Below, piece by piece: positions 7,626-17,870 of a DNA stretch of 42,260 bases. Within the stretch, counting starts at the first letter, position 1. Every line of letters begins with the position of its first letter. Below the pieces are notes generated by a model, which worked only from the letters and a program-made list of their open reading frames with translations, searched no databases and was not told the DNA's origin. A program made the position numbers and the translations under genes. The stretch is from Polyangiaceae bacterium (GTDB lineage: Bacteria > Myxococcota_A > Polyangia > Polyangiales > Polyangiaceae): NCBI GenBank assembly GCA_009781005.1, contig WQYX01000030.1, positions 1 through 42,260 of the forward strand. Direction: 5' to 3'.

Positions 7626-8516
7626 ATGCTCGATGGTTCAATCGGCACGACGAGTAGGGCACGGCGCGGCATGCTCCGCGAGTGGCGGCTGCACACGCTC
7701 AGCGTGTTCTCACTCGCCGTGGCCTTCGTCTGCCTTGGAGCCGCACTCCTGGTGCTCACGAATCTCCAGGCCATCGAAGAACGATGGGCCCACGCCGGCC
7801 GCGCATCGATCTATCTGAAAGACAACGCACCCGCACAAGACGTCGAGTCGCTGAAGAAGGCGCTCGCGAACGTGCCAGGAATGCTCGGCGTTCGTTACGT
7901 ATCACCCACCCAGGCAAGAACCGAATTCGGTCAACTCGAGACCGGTTCGCGTGCCGAGCTCGCTGCGCTGCCCGTCGAGGCATTCCCGGCGTCGATCGAA
8001 ATCGAAGTCAGCCCCGATGTCTCCGACTCCGATCTCGACGGCATCGTCAGCAAGCTGCGGCAGCTTCCTGCCGTCGACGACGTCGAGACGTATCAAGCTT
8101 GGACGGAGCGCCTTGCGCGCCTCATCAAAGGCGGCGTCGCGGCAGCAGCGTTGCTCTCGCTCGTCGTCTTTGCGTCGGTGCTCGCGGTCATCGGCTCGAC
8201 GATCCGCCTCGCGCTTCAGCGTCGCCGCACGGAAGTCGAGGTCCTCAAACTCGTTGGTGCGAGCGACCGGTTCATCAAAGGTCCGTTCCTCATCGAGGGC
8301 AGCGCCCAAGGCGCGCTCGGCGCGCTCGGCGCCGTCGTGCTGCTCGCAGCACTCTTCTTCCTCGTGCGCGGTCGACTCGACGCGGAACTCGCAAGCCTCA
8401 TCGGCATCGAGCCATCGTTTCTCCCTTGGTACGTCGTCGTCGGCATGGTGTGCGTCGGCATCGTGCTCGGGAGGTTCGCCGCGGCACTCGGTCTGCGAAA
8501 ACTCGTGACGTTATGA
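7626..8516 (+). CDS. ftsX: FtsX, cell-division ABC permease
   Basis: 296 residues; AAGGAG precedes the ATG at 7626. The topology is that of FtsX: a short cytoplasmic start, TM1 (about 25-46), a large periplasmic loop (about 50-165) with the Porter-like core (YVSPTQARTEFG, 'AFPASIEIEV'), then TM2 (170-192), TM3 (226-247) and TM4 (267-289). The cytosolic loop after TM2 carries 'RRRTEVEVLKLVGASDRFIK', the conserved FtsX segment that contacts FtsE. It transmits ATPase-driven movement from FtsE to a periplasmic coiled-coil activator. The last codons overlap the next gene as ATGA, so translation is probably coupled to the activator. Confidence 0.92.
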   Translation: MLDGSIGTTSRARRGMLREWRLHTLSVFSLAVAFVCLGAALLVLTNLQAIEERWAHAGRASIYLKDNAPAQDVESLKKALANVPGMLGVRYVSPTQARTEFGQLETGSRAELAALPVEAFPASIEIEVSPDVSDSDLDGIVSKLRQLPAVDDVETYQAWTERLARLIKGGVAAAALLSLVVFASVLAVIGSTIRLALQRRRTEVEVLKLVGASDRFIKGPFLIEGSAQGALGALGAVVLLAALFFLVRGRLDAELASLIGIEPSFLPWYVVVGMVCVGIVLGRFAAALGLRKLVTL

Positions 8517-9508
8517 AAAGTATGACAAGGCTACGAAGGACTTCGCTCGTCGTTGCACTCACGGTCGGCGCCGGCGCATCGCTCCCCGTACACGCGGCTC
8601 AGACGAGCAGCGGTGTCGGCGCGGAGCAGCCGTCGTCGGCGCTTGCACTCGCGGCGCTCGATCGTCGCATTGCAGATCTCGACGCCGAAGAAGCAACGAG
8701 CAAACAGGAGCTCTCCGAGCTCGGCTCCAAGATCGCCGAGGCCCATGCACAGTCGCTAAGCCACGGCCGCGCGCTCTACCGACTGACGCGGGCGGGCATG
8801 CTTCCCATGGGCGGCGGCTTCGGCGAGTTCGTCTCGCACGCGATCCGCGTCGAGCGCTCGCGCCGCGCGCTCTCGGCCGATCTTGAGAGCGAAAAAAAAC
8901 TTCGCCAGCGCGGAGCCGAGCTCTCACGTGCGCTCGAGCGCGTCGCTCGTGATCGCGTGGCGCTCGCGAGCCAGCGGAGCGCAATGGACGCGGCACGCAT
9001 GGCGATGGATGAAGAGGCTCGGCGTCAGGCCGCCTTCGATCGCGCCTTCGAGACATCGAGGGACGGAAACGATTTCGTCGCCGTGAGCGGTCAGAGCTTG
9101 GCCACGCACGATCGCGCGCAGGGCGGCTTCTCTGCTTCACGCGGCAAACTGCTGTTCCCGCTTGCGGCGCGCGCCGAGGTTCACCCTGCACAACGCGAAG
9201 GGACCGATGGTCCTGGTCTCGAGATCAAGACAACGCTCGGCGCGCCGGTGCGCGCGGTCTTCGCGGGCCGCATCGCGTTCGCGGATCGCTACGGTGCTTA
9301 CGGCCGCCTCGTGATCATCGATCACGGGGATCACTACTACACGGTCAGCGGCAACCTCGCCGGCATCGATGCGAAAGTAGGCGACGACATCTCCGCCGGC
9401 GAGCGCATCGGCACGGTGGGCGACGAAGGCAAAGGCCCGTCGCTCTACTTCGAGATCCGACACGGCACCGAAACGATTACACCCGGCCCCTGGCTCGGTT
9501 TGCCATAA
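8513..9508 (+). CDS. EnvC-like periplasmic activator with degenerate LytM domain
   Basis: 331 residues starting on the ATGA overlap with ftsX. Signal peptide (about 1-29), a long coiled coil (about 43-180) and a C-terminal LytM/M23 domain (about 232-328). The domain keeps the fold (GAPVRAVFAGRIAFADRYGA, RLVIIDHG, LYFEIRH) but lacks zinc ligands: the usual H-x-G-I-D is GPGLEIKT (233-240) and the usual Y-A-H-L is SGNL (279-282). Such degenerate LytM factors (EnvC-like) do not cut peptidoglycan; they activate amidases and are driven by FtsEX. Gene order ftsE-ftsX-this gene supports that role. The partner amidase is not in the window. The 3' end overlaps the convergent LeuA-like gene by 32 bases. 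Confidence 0.82.
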   Translation: MKSMTRLRRTSLVVALTVGAGASLPVHAAQTSSGVGAEQPSSALALAALDRRIADLDAEEATSKQELSELGSKIAEAHAQSLSHGRALYRLTRAGMLPMGGGFGEFVSHAIRVERSRRALSADLESEKKLRQRGAELSRALERVARDRVALASQRSAMDAARMAMDEEARRQAAFDRAFETSRDGNDFVAVSGQSLATHDRAQGGFSASRGKLLFPLAARAEVHPAQREGTDGPGLEIKTTLGAPVRAVFAGRIAFADRYGAYGRLVIIDHGDHYYTVSGNLAGIDAKVGDDISAGERIGTVGDEGKGPSLYFEIRHGTETITPGPWLGLP

Positions 9509-10757
9509 CCGAGTCGATGATGGCTACGATTTCGTCGTCGGTCAGAATGTGGTCTTGGGATTTGGCAGTTTTGAGGATTTCGGCGACAAGCTTTTCGTCG
9601 TTCGGAATGCCTCGCTGCGAAAGCCAATGATTGACATTCGATGCGCCGCTCATGGGACCGATACAAATCTCCTGGGTGCGCCCAATCATCGAGGCAGGCA
9701 CACTGCTGTAGACGCGATCGGCGAGCCAACCGTCGTTCTTCTGCATGGACTTGAGGATCGCGGCCGCGTGCACGCCCGTGGCCGTGCGGAACGCGTCACG
9801 GCCGACGAGCGGGTAATTGATCGGGATATTCCAGTGAAACGTTGTTGCAATCCAGTTGCAGTACTCGCGTAGCTTCGTGAGCGGCTGGTGTTCGAGGTGA
9901 CCGAGGAGCTTGAGATTCAAGAGCAAAAGCTCCATGGCCACGTTGCCAACTCGCTCTCCTATCCCAAGCCCCGTTGCATGCACCCGGTCCGCACCGTATT
10001 CGAGCGCCCAGATTGCATTTTCGAGTGCCAATCCGCGATCGTTGTGACCGTGCCAATCCATGCCGATATCGGTGCGTCCCATATCCACGAGAACGCTCTT
10101 GGCGAACTGAATCAAGTTGCGCACGCCATTGGGCGTGGCGTGGCCCACGGTGTCCGAGAGGCAGATGCGCGAAGCTCCATGATCGATCGCAGAGCGAAAG
10201 AGCGTGGCGAGTGCCTCGGGGCGTGATCGCGTGGTGTCCTCCGTCACGTAGGCGACGGGAAGCCCCGCGTTCACCGCAAGATCGATGGCATCCGTGCTGC
10301 GCTTGGCAATGAAATCGATATCCCAGTTTTCGGCGTACTGGCGGATAGGGCTCGAGCCAATGAACGCGTAAACCTGGATTTCGATCCCGATGCGTTGTGA
10401 CAGCTCGATCATGGGTACGATGTCCGCCACCACCGTGCGGCCGGCGCAGGAGGGGCGGATCTTGAGCTTGCAGTCGGAAATCTCTTTGCATAGGAGGAGC
10501 GCATCGTCGAAGGCGCGCTCGCTCGATCCCGGCAGACCCACGTTGGCAACATGGATGCCGAGTTCATCCATCAAGTGGAGCAATTGAATCTTGGAGTCGA
10601 TATCCGGAATGACAACAGAGGGATTCTGAAGCCCCTCACGAAGTGTTTCGTCCACGAACGAAGCGTTATCCGGCAAGATTCGCTCGTTACGATGGATTTC
10701 GTTCCAATCGAAGATGAGATCGGATCCGCGATCGCGCTCGGTGGCAAATTCAGACAT
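9477..10757 (-). CDS. LeuA-like DRE-TIM metallolyase (isopropylmalate/homocitrate synthase family)
   Basis: 426 residues. The catalytic TIM barrel carries FVDETLREGLQNP (D36, E37, R40), the DRE motif that binds metal and substrate, and DWHGHNDRG with H236 and H238 as the other metal ligands; SDTVGHATPNG is the expected strand-7 loop. The barrel is followed by subdomains I and II (GVHAAAILKSMQKNDGW, 'GPMSGASNVNHWL'), but the C-terminal leucine-sensing domain of full-length LeuA is absent. The reaction is a Claisen condensation of acetyl-CoA with a 2-oxo acid; which 2-oxo acid (2-oxoisovalerate, 2-oxoglutarate, pyruvate or other) cannot be read. The start lies six bases after the dnaK stop, so it is probably co-transcribed with grpE-dnaK, an unusual partnership. 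Confidence 0.8.
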   Translation of the reverse strand: MSEFATERDRGSDLIFDWNEIHRNERILPDNASFVDETLREGLQNPSVVIPDIDSKIQLLHLMDELGIHVANVGLPGSSERAFDDALLLCKEISDCKLKIRPSCAGRTVVADIVPMIELSQRIGIEIQVYAFIGSSPIRQYAENWDIDFIAKRSTDAIDLAVNAGLPVAYVTEDTTRSRPEALATLFRSAIDHGASRICLSDTVGHATPNGVRNLIQFAKSVLVDMGRTDIGMDWHGHNDRGLALENAIWALEYGADRVHATGLGIGERVGNVAMELLLLNLKLLGHLEHQPLTKLREYCNWIATTFHWNIPINYPLVGRDAFRTATGVHAAAILKSMQKNDGWLADRVYSSVPASMIGRTQEICIGPMSGASNVNHWLSQRGIPNDEKLVAEILKTAKSQDHILTDDEIVAIIDSVMANRARGRV

Positions 10758-10763
10758 ACGAGT

Positions 10764-12599
<1,836 letters not shown>

Positions 12600-12607
12600 C
12601 CCACTCC

Positions 12608-13210
12608 TTATTCGGATGATTCCGAGGGATCCGCGTCGTCGTGACCGCCGTGGTTCGTCTTCGGCTTGGCAACGATGACCATCGCCGCGCGAACCAGCCT
12701 GTCGCCTTGAAGATACCCTGGTTGCACTTCCGCGACGACGGTTCCTGCAGGGTGCTCGTCCGTGTCGAGCTGCTGAATGGCATCGTGAACAGCGGGATCG
12801 AAGCGCTGACCGACCGCGGGCACTTTCGTGATCCCAACACGCGCGAGAGTGTCGACGAGCTGCCGGAGAATCATGGTGAGACCGTCGGCAACGGGTTTCG
12901 CCTCCGTCGCGGATTGCGCACTTTGAATGGCCCGCTCGAGATTGTCGAAGACGGGCAAGATCTCTCGCAAGAGATCCTCGCGGCCCCCTTTACGCGCATC
13001 TTCGATTTCGCGCCGCGTACGCTTGCGGAAATTGTCGAAGTCGGCGGCCGTGCGAACCCATTGATCCTTCATACGCGCGGTTTCGGCCTTGGCCTCGGCA
13101 AGCGCGTCCGACGCGGGCGCCGATTCTGTGGCGCGCTCTTCGCCTTGGTCGCTCTGGTTTTCGCTCGTCGGTTCGATGTCTTCACCGTCTTGTTCGTTCA
13201 TCTTGGGCAC
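12608..13210 (-). CDS. grpE: GrpE, DnaK nucleotide-exchange factor
   Basis: 200 residues. Acidic disordered N-terminus (about 1-40), long coiled-coil helix ([20 protein letters not shown]...), the conserved '[19 protein letters not shown]' segment, the '[14 protein letters not shown]' helix and the C-terminal beta domain with '[13 protein letters not shown]' and '[21 protein letters not shown]'. The protein is a homodimer that opens DnaK to release ADP. An ATG at 13201 is an alternative start; neither has a clear Shine-Dalgarno sequence. A TATAGT-like -10 element lies just upstream (about 13218-13224 on the reverse strand). Eight bases separate it from dnaK. Confidence 0.93.
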   Translation of the reverse strand: MPKMNEQDGEDIEPTSENQSDQGEERATESAPASDALAEAKAETARMKDQWVRTAADFDNFRKRTRREIEDARKGGREDLLREILPVFDNLERAIQSAQSATEAKPVADGLTMILRQLVDTLARVGITKVPAVGQRFDPAVHDAIQQLDTDEHPAGTVVAEVQPGYLQGDRLVRAAMVIVAKPKTNHGGHDDADPSESSE

Positions 13211-13305
13211 GTTGCCGACTATACCTGAAGACCTTCGGCGTGTGTGCGGCCGTCGCGCGGAGACGAGACTAGCGGTCGCGCAGGGGGACGGCTAAGCGGC
13301 TCTCG
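13211..13305. promoter_or_regulatory. Divergent intergenic region between grpE and the helicase gene
   Basis: 95 bp must hold promoters for both directions. On the grpE strand a TATAGT-like -10 is visible near the gene; on the other strand no convincing -35/-10 pair is seen. No CIRCE repeat (TTAGCACTC-N9-GAGTGCTAA) is present. Confidence 0.35.
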
Positions 13306-15600
13306 ATGACGCAGCTCGAGCTCAATCCACCGCAGGCCGAGGCCGTTGCGCACGTCCACGGACCGCTTCTCGTCTTCGCAGGCGCGGGCAGTGGGAAGAC
13401 GCGTGTCATCACTTATCGCATCGCAAACCTCGTCGCGCGCGAGCACGTCGCACCATGGAGGATCCTCGCGGTCACCTTCACGAACAAGGCCGCCGGCGAG
13501 ATGCGCGCGCGCCTCGAGCATCCCGAAATGCTCGGCCCCATCGCACGCGATCTGTTCGCTGGCACTTTCCACTCGACGTGCGCGAAATTTCTCCGGCTCT
13601 ATCCGGAAGCCGTCGCGCGAACCAGAAACTTCGTCATCTACGATTCAACCGATCAGAAAGCCGTCGTCGCGCGCGCGTTGCGTGATCTCGGTTTCGACGA
13701 GCGGCGTTATCCGCCAAAACAAGTGCTCGCCCGCATCCAGAAAGAGAAACAGGAAGGGCGCGCGCCGCGCGACATGAGCCTCGACAGCTATATGGATGAT
13801 GCCATCCAAAAAGCATATGCGCGCTACGAGCAATCCCTCGCGGCCGCCAATGCCCTCGATTTCGAAGATCTCATTCTCGATGTCGTGCGTATCCTCGAGG
13901 CCAAACCTTCCGAACGAGCAGATATTTTGCATGCGAAAGAAGCATTGGAGAAGAAATTCGACTTTCTCTTGGTCGACGAATTTCAAGATACGAACCAGAT
14001 TCAATATCGGCTCTTGCAGCGGCTCGCGGCGCGCACGCGGAACTTGTGCGTCGTGGGCGACGACGACCAGAGCATCTACCGGTGGCGAGGAGCCGACGTC
14101 CGCAACATCCGCGGATTCCGGCGCGACTACCCCGACGCGAAGGTCATCAAACTCGAACAGAATTATCGATCCACCAAGCGCATCGTTGCCTCGGCGCTCG
14201 CGGTGATCGCTCCTTCGATGACGCGCGAGCCGAAGGAGCTCTGGACCGACAACGTCGACGGTTCGCCCATCCGCGTCATTGCAACGGCGGACGAACGCGA
14301 CGAAGCAGCATGCGTCGTGCGCGCGATCCGCGACGCCGCCGGAGCCGGCATCTCTCCTCGCAAGATTGCCGTTTTCTATCGCGTGCACGCGCAATCACGT
14401 GTTCTCGAAGAGGCCTTGCGCTCCGTCAATATTCCTTATCAGATCATTGGCGGCACGAAATTCTATGAGCGCGCAGAAATCAAAGATGCCATTGCGTACT
14501 TGCGGGTGCTCATCAACCCCAAAAGCGACGTCGACATGGCACGTATCATCAACACGCCGCCGCGGGGCATTGGAGCCACCACCGTCGAGCGTGTGGCGGC
14601 TTACGCGTCGACGCAGCGCATTTCAATCTTCGAGGCGCTCGAACGTCTCGAAGATTTCGCCGAAGATCTCGGCACGGCGCCCAAGAAGCGGCTCGGACAA
14701 TTTCGCGAACTCATGAAAGGTCTGGTGACGGAGAGCAAGGGGCGGCCGCCAGCAGACGTGCTTCGCATCGTGCTCGCGAAGAGCGGATACAAATCCGTGC
14801 TCGAAAAAGAAGACACCGCCGAAGCAGAAGGCAGACTCGAAAATCTCGCCGAGTTCGAAGGGTCGATGCACGACTACGCGATCGAGGCCGAAGCGCGCGG
14901 CGAAGAGCCCTCGCTCGAGGGATTCCTCGAGCGCGTCTCGCTTCAGAGCGACACGGATTCAATGAGCGAGTCCGAGAAGGTGACCCTCATGACCGTGCAC
15001 GGCGCCAAGGGCCTCGAGTTTCAGCTCGTGCTCCTCACCGGCATGGAAGAAGACATGTTCCCCTACCGGAATCAGGAGCCGCGAAGCACCGATGAAATGG
15101 ATGAAGAGAGGCGGCTCGCATACGTTGCGGTCACGCGCGCGCGCGAACACCTCGTTGTCACGCACGCGAAGGAGCGGCAAATCTTCGGCACGACGCGCCG
15201 CGGAATGCCCAGCCGGTTCGTGGGTGACTTACCGGCGCAAGCGATCGAGACCATGGAGACACCGGCGGCGCGTGCAGCGTCCAGCGCAGGACGATGGATC
15301 GATCGCGAATGGGGCGGCACGTCAAGGCGCACAAGCAGCAGCGTGCATGCAGGGGCTTGGCAGCATCCGCAGGCGCCCGCGAAGCGCGATCCCGGAGAGA
15401 GCTACGTGGAACTGGATCCGGATGCCGCCGCCGAAAGCGACGAGGCGCAACCGATTCGCCGCGGAATGAAGGTGTTGCACGAGCGCTTCGGGCGCGGCGA
15501 AGTGCTGAACGTCGTTCATGCAGGCGAGCCAGCAGTGGTCGCGTTCTTCCCGGGGTGGGGCGAGAAGAAGGTGCTCGCGCGCTTCTTGCGGCGCGCGTGA
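13306..15600 (+). CDS. pcrA: UvrD/PcrA-type superfamily 1 DNA helicase
   Basis: 764 residues, the usual size of UvrD/PcrA. Helicase motifs in order: Q motif LNPPQAEAV (6-14), Walker A GAGSGKTR (26-33), Ia 'AVTFTNKAAGEMRAR', Walker B LLVDEFQDTN with D224-E225, III 'VVGDDDQSIYRWRGAD', IV 'KLEQNYRS', V 'LMTVHGAKGLEF', VI 'RRLAYVAVTRAREHL'. The C-terminal 45 residues (RRGMKVLHERFGRGEVLNVV...) form the Tudor-like domain that in PcrA binds RNA polymerase. It unwinds DNA 3'-5' in nucleotide-excision and mismatch repair and clears transcription-replication conflicts. The start has no obvious ribosome-binding site but aligns with the family. It converges with the hydrolase gene, leaving three bases between the stops. 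Confidence 0.93.
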   Translation: MTQLELNPPQAEAVAHVHGPLLVFAGAGSGKTRVITYRIANLVAREHVAPWRILAVTFTNKAAGEMRARLEHPEMLGPIARDLFAGTFHSTCAKFLRLYPEAVARTRNFVIYDSTDQKAVVARALRDLGFDERRYPPKQVLARIQKEKQEGRAPRDMSLDSYMDDAIQKAYARYEQSLAAANALDFEDLILDVVRILEAKPSERADILHAKEALEKKFDFLLVDEFQDTNQIQYRLLQRLAARTRNLCVVGDDDQSIYRWRGADVRNIRGFRRDYPDAKVIKLEQNYRSTKRIVASALAVIAPSMTREPKELWTDNVDGSPIRVIATADERDEAACVVRAIRDAAGAGISPRKIAVFYRVHAQSRVLEEALRSVNIPYQIIGGTKFYERAEIKDAIAYLRVLINPKSDVDMARIINTPPRGIGATTVERVAAYASTQRISIFEALERLEDFAEDLGTAPKKRLGQFRELMKGLVTESKGRPPADVLRIVLAKSGYKSVLEKEDTAEAEGRLENLAEFEGSMHDYAIEAEARGEEPSLEGFLERVSLQSDTDSMSESEKVTLMTVHGAKGLEFQLVLLTGMEEDMFPYRNQEPRSTDEMDEERRLAYVAVTRAREHLVVTHAKERQIFGTTRRGMPSRFVGDLPAQAIETMETPAARAASSAGRWIDREWGGTSRRTSSSVHAGAWQHPQAPAKRDPGESYVELDPDAAAESDEAQPIRRGMKVLHERFGRGEVLNVVHAGEPAVVAFFPGWGEKKVLARFLRRA

Positions 15601-15603
15601 TCG

Positions 15604-16488
15604 TTACCCCCGTCGGCCCATCGTTTTGTCGACGAAGGGCACGAGATGCGCGTTGACGGCCGCGGGATCTTCGAGTGCCGACATGTGACCGAGTCGTTCG
15701 AGGATGACGAGCTCGGAGCCCGAGATCGCGCCCGCCATGTTCTTGCTCCTGCTCGGCGGGCACGACCGATCCTCACGGCCGCAGACAATGAGCGCGGGCA
15801 CGCGAATGGATGAAATCTTTTTTAGGATATCCGTACGACGCACGAGGACTGCAAGTGCGGCGCGTGCCAAACCTTCGGGATTGAATCTCATCATCGCCGC
15901 GTAGCTCTCCATCACGAGCTCACTCTGTTTTCGCATGGTCTCGGGCGCAAACAGGAGCGGCGCTACACCCGAGAGGAACGTGCGGCGAGGAAGCCCCAAC
16001 CACCGATGAAGCTCGACGAACGCGCGATAGCGAATTTTCTCGATCGCCGTTGGCGCCTCCGCGCTCGTGTCGAGAAGCGCGAGCCCGGCGACACGCGACG
16101 GATGCTGTAGCGCGACGCGCATCGCGAGCATGCCGCCCCAGGAGAGGCCAACGAGGATCGCGCGCGTGACACCGAGATCGGTGAGCGCCCTAGCAAGTGC
16201 GTCGGCGTGCTCCTCGAGCGAAAAATTGGGCGGCACGTCGCTCTTGCCGTGACCGGGGCCGTCGAACACGACAACGCGACCGAGCGTTGAGAGAGGTTCG
16301 ATCTGTCCGTTCCAACTTCCGCCGTCGAAGAGCAGCCCGTGCAAAAGGACCACTACGGGATCATCGTCCTTTTTCGCTTTTCCCCGTTCTTCGTAAGAAA
16401 GGCGACCAAGCGCAGTCGTGACGTATGCTTGCGCGGGCTCCTCGCGCTCCGCCCTAGCCTCGATTCGCTCGCGACGGCTGGTAAACAT
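15604..16488 (-). CDS. Alpha/beta hydrolase
   Basis: 294 residues from the ATG at 16488, four bases after the glutamate dehydrogenase stop. Canonical fold: HG oxyanion motif at 50-51, nucleophile elbow GLSWGG with S116, acid CGRED with D240 and base LGHMS with H268. The cap region resembles 3-oxoadipate enol-lactonase and haloperoxidase-like esterases, but the substrate cannot be read. The first ~20 residues (MFTSRRERIEARAEREEPAQ) are encoded by a copy of a dispersed repeat (16432-16492), so the start codon itself appears to come from a mobile element; the ancestral protein would begin near VTTALGRLSYEERG, residues 23-36. Last gene of a six-gene run. Confidence 0.85.
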   Translation of the reverse strand: MFTSRRERIEARAEREEPAQAYVTTALGRLSYEERGKAKKDDDPVVVLLHGLLFDGGSWNGQIEPLSTLGRVVVFDGPGHGKSDVPPNFSLEEHADALARALTDLGVTRAILVGLSWGGMLAMRVALQHPSRVAGLALLDTSAEAPTAIEKIRYRAFVELHRWLGLPRRTFLSGVAPLLFAPETMRKQSELVMESYAAMMRFNPEGLARAALAVLVRRTDILKKISSIRVPALIVCGREDRSCPPSRSKNMAGAISGSELVILERLGHMSALEDPAAVNAHLVPFVDKTMGRRG

Positions 16489-16492
16489 GCTC
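16432..16492 (-). mobile_element. Half copy of a palindromic MITE-like element at a gene junction
   Basis: 49 bases (16432-16480) are identical to 30650-30698, and 16478-16495 is identical to the IS5-family end at 108-125. On the reverse strand the element starts GAGCATGTTTACCAG directly after TAA, which is the stop codon of the glutamate dehydrogenase gene and also a TNA-type target site. Only one arm is present; the other side has become part of the hydrolase gene. The ATG used by that gene lies inside the element's terminal repeat. Confidence 0.65.
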
Positions 16493-17836
16493 TTACGGGA
16501 AGATCTCGCGTTCCTTGTAAACTGCTTCAATGCGTGAAAGCGCGAGAGCATATCCGGCAATACGGCGATCGACCTTGTTCTGGCGCGAGAAGTCGCTGAT
16601 CTCGCGGTACGCACGGGTCATTGCCTTTTCGAGCTTCGTGTCGACTTCCTCCTCCGTCCAGCTCTCCGAACGCTTGTTCTGCACCCATTCGTAGTAGCTC
16701 ACCGTGACACCACCGGAGTTCACGAGAACGTCGGGGAGAATATCGATCCCCCTCTCGAGCAGGATCTTTTCGCCGGCGGGATTCGTGGGTCCGTTGGCGC
16801 CTTCGAGAACGACCTTGCAATCGAGCGAACGCGCTTCGCTTTCGCCAATCTGATTTTCGAGCGCGCACGGCGCAAAGATATCGACCTTCTGCTTGAAAAA
16901 GTCTTCGCGCGTGACGGCTTTGCCACCCGGATAACCCGCAATGGATCCGTGATCGACAACCCAATCTTGAAGCTTGTGTGCATTGAGACCTTCGGGGTTC
17001 ACCATGTAACCCGAGTGATCACCCACCGCGACGGTGGACACGCCGAGGCGCGAGAGGATCACTGCAACGTGGGAGCCTACGTTGCCGAACCCCTGAACGG
17101 CCATGGTTGAACCTTCGAGCTCGAACGACTTCTCTTTGGCCCATTCAATGGCGCAGAAGACAGCGCCTTGACCGGTGGCCTTCGCGCGTCCGAGCGTTCC
17201 GCCCGATGCCACCGGCTTGCCGGTGACGACGCCCTTGACGCTCTGCTTGCGCGCTGAGCCCACCATATTCGAATACGTGTCCATCATCCAGGCCATGGTC
17301 TGGCTATTCGTGCCAAGGTCGGGCGCGGGGATATCGTATTCGGGTCCGATATTCTCACTGAGAGCATGGGTGAAGCGGCGCGTAATGCGCTGAAGCTCGT
17401 CTCTGCTAACCGTATGCGGGTCAAATTTGACACCGCCTTTGCCGCCGCCAAATGGGATGCGCATGAGTGCGGATTTCCAAGTCATCATCGCAGCAAGCGC
17501 TTTGACGTCGTCGAGTGTGACCGACGGGTGAAAGCGTATACCGCCCTTGAACGGCCCAAGGAGGTTATTGTGCTGAACCCGATAACCTTTGAAAAGACGC
17601 ACTTCCCCGCCGTCCATTTTGACAGGGAAGTTGACGATAATTTCATTTTTAGGCTCACTCAAAATCGTGCGTACGTAGTCCTGAAGGTTAATCGTTCGCG
17701 CCGCGCGATCGAGGTAATCCTGAACGACCTTGAAGAAGTCGAACTCCTTGACGATGATCGTGCGCGACGAGCCGGGAGCCGCGGGAATCGAGCCTGACGC
17801 CTGGACGGTTTCGGACGGAGAATCAATCGTTTTCAT
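16493..17836 (-). CDS. gdhA: Glu/Leu/Phe/Val dehydrogenase (glutamate dehydrogenase)
   Basis: 447 residues, the size of hexameric bacterial GDH of the NAD-dependent type. Substrate-binding motifs GPFKGGIRFHP (94-104), K121 in 'MTWKSALMRIPFGGGKGG' and catalytic K133; D173 in PAPDLGT; Rossmann motif GFGNVGSH (249-256); 'LEGANGPTNPAG' and 'VNSGGVTVSYYEWVQN' in the closing domain. It interconverts glutamate and 2-oxoglutarate plus ammonia. The N-terminal 25 residues are a Ser/Pro-rich extension. It lies 27 bases after cdsA, separated by a small hairpin that may tune read-through, and its stop codon abuts the mobile repeat described at 16432-16492. Coenzyme choice is not certain. Confidence 0.92.
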   Translation of the reverse strand: MKTIDSPSETVQASGSIPAAPGSSRTIIVKEFDFFKVVQDYLDRAARTINLQDYVRTILSEPKNEIIVNFPVKMDGGEVRLFKGYRVQHNNLLGPFKGGIRFHPSVTLDDVKALAAMMTWKSALMRIPFGGGKGGVKFDPHTVSRDELQRITRRFTHALSENIGPEYDIPAPDLGTNSQTMAWMMDTYSNMVGSARKQSVKGVVTGKPVASGGTLGRAKATGQGAVFCAIEWAKEKSFELEGSTMAVQGFGNVGSHVAVILSRLGVSTVAVGDHSGYMVNPEGLNAHKLQDWVVDHGSIAGYPGGKAVTREDFFKQKVDIFAPCALENQIGESEARSLDCKVVLEGANGPTNPAGEKILLERGIDILPDVLVNSGGVTVSYYEWVQNKRSESWTEEEVDTKLEKAMTRAYREISDFSRQNKVDRRIAGYALALSRIEAVYKEREIFP

Positions 17837-17840
17837 CGAA

Positions 17841-17870
17841 CGCTCTCTTAGCCCGAAAGCGGGCTAGCGT
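17841..17870 (-). terminator. Small hairpin between cdsA and the dehydrogenase gene
   Basis: TAGCCCG (17849-17855) and CGGGCTA (17860-17866) form a perfect seven-base stem with an AAAG loop, flanked by CGCT/AGCG that could extend it across a bulge. It overlaps the cdsA stop codon. There is no T-run, so it is a weak terminator at most and may instead be an mRNA-processing or attenuation point. Its CTAGCCCG and GAAAGCGGGCTA strings also occur in the dispersed repeats at 24845 and 41921, so it may be a repeat relic. Confidence 0.4.

Noticed and set aside
9050-9508. Active M23 endopeptidase
   Set aside because: The H-x3-D and H-x-H zinc ligands are missing, so the domain is read as a non-catalytic activator.
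13211-13305. HrcA/CIRCE heat-shock operator before grpE
   Set aside because: No TTAGCACTC/GAGTGCTAA inverted repeat is present.
17841-17870. Strong intrinsic terminator ending the uppS-cdsA transcript
   Set aside because: The stem is short and lacks a T-run on the transcribed strand; kept only as a weak hairpin.
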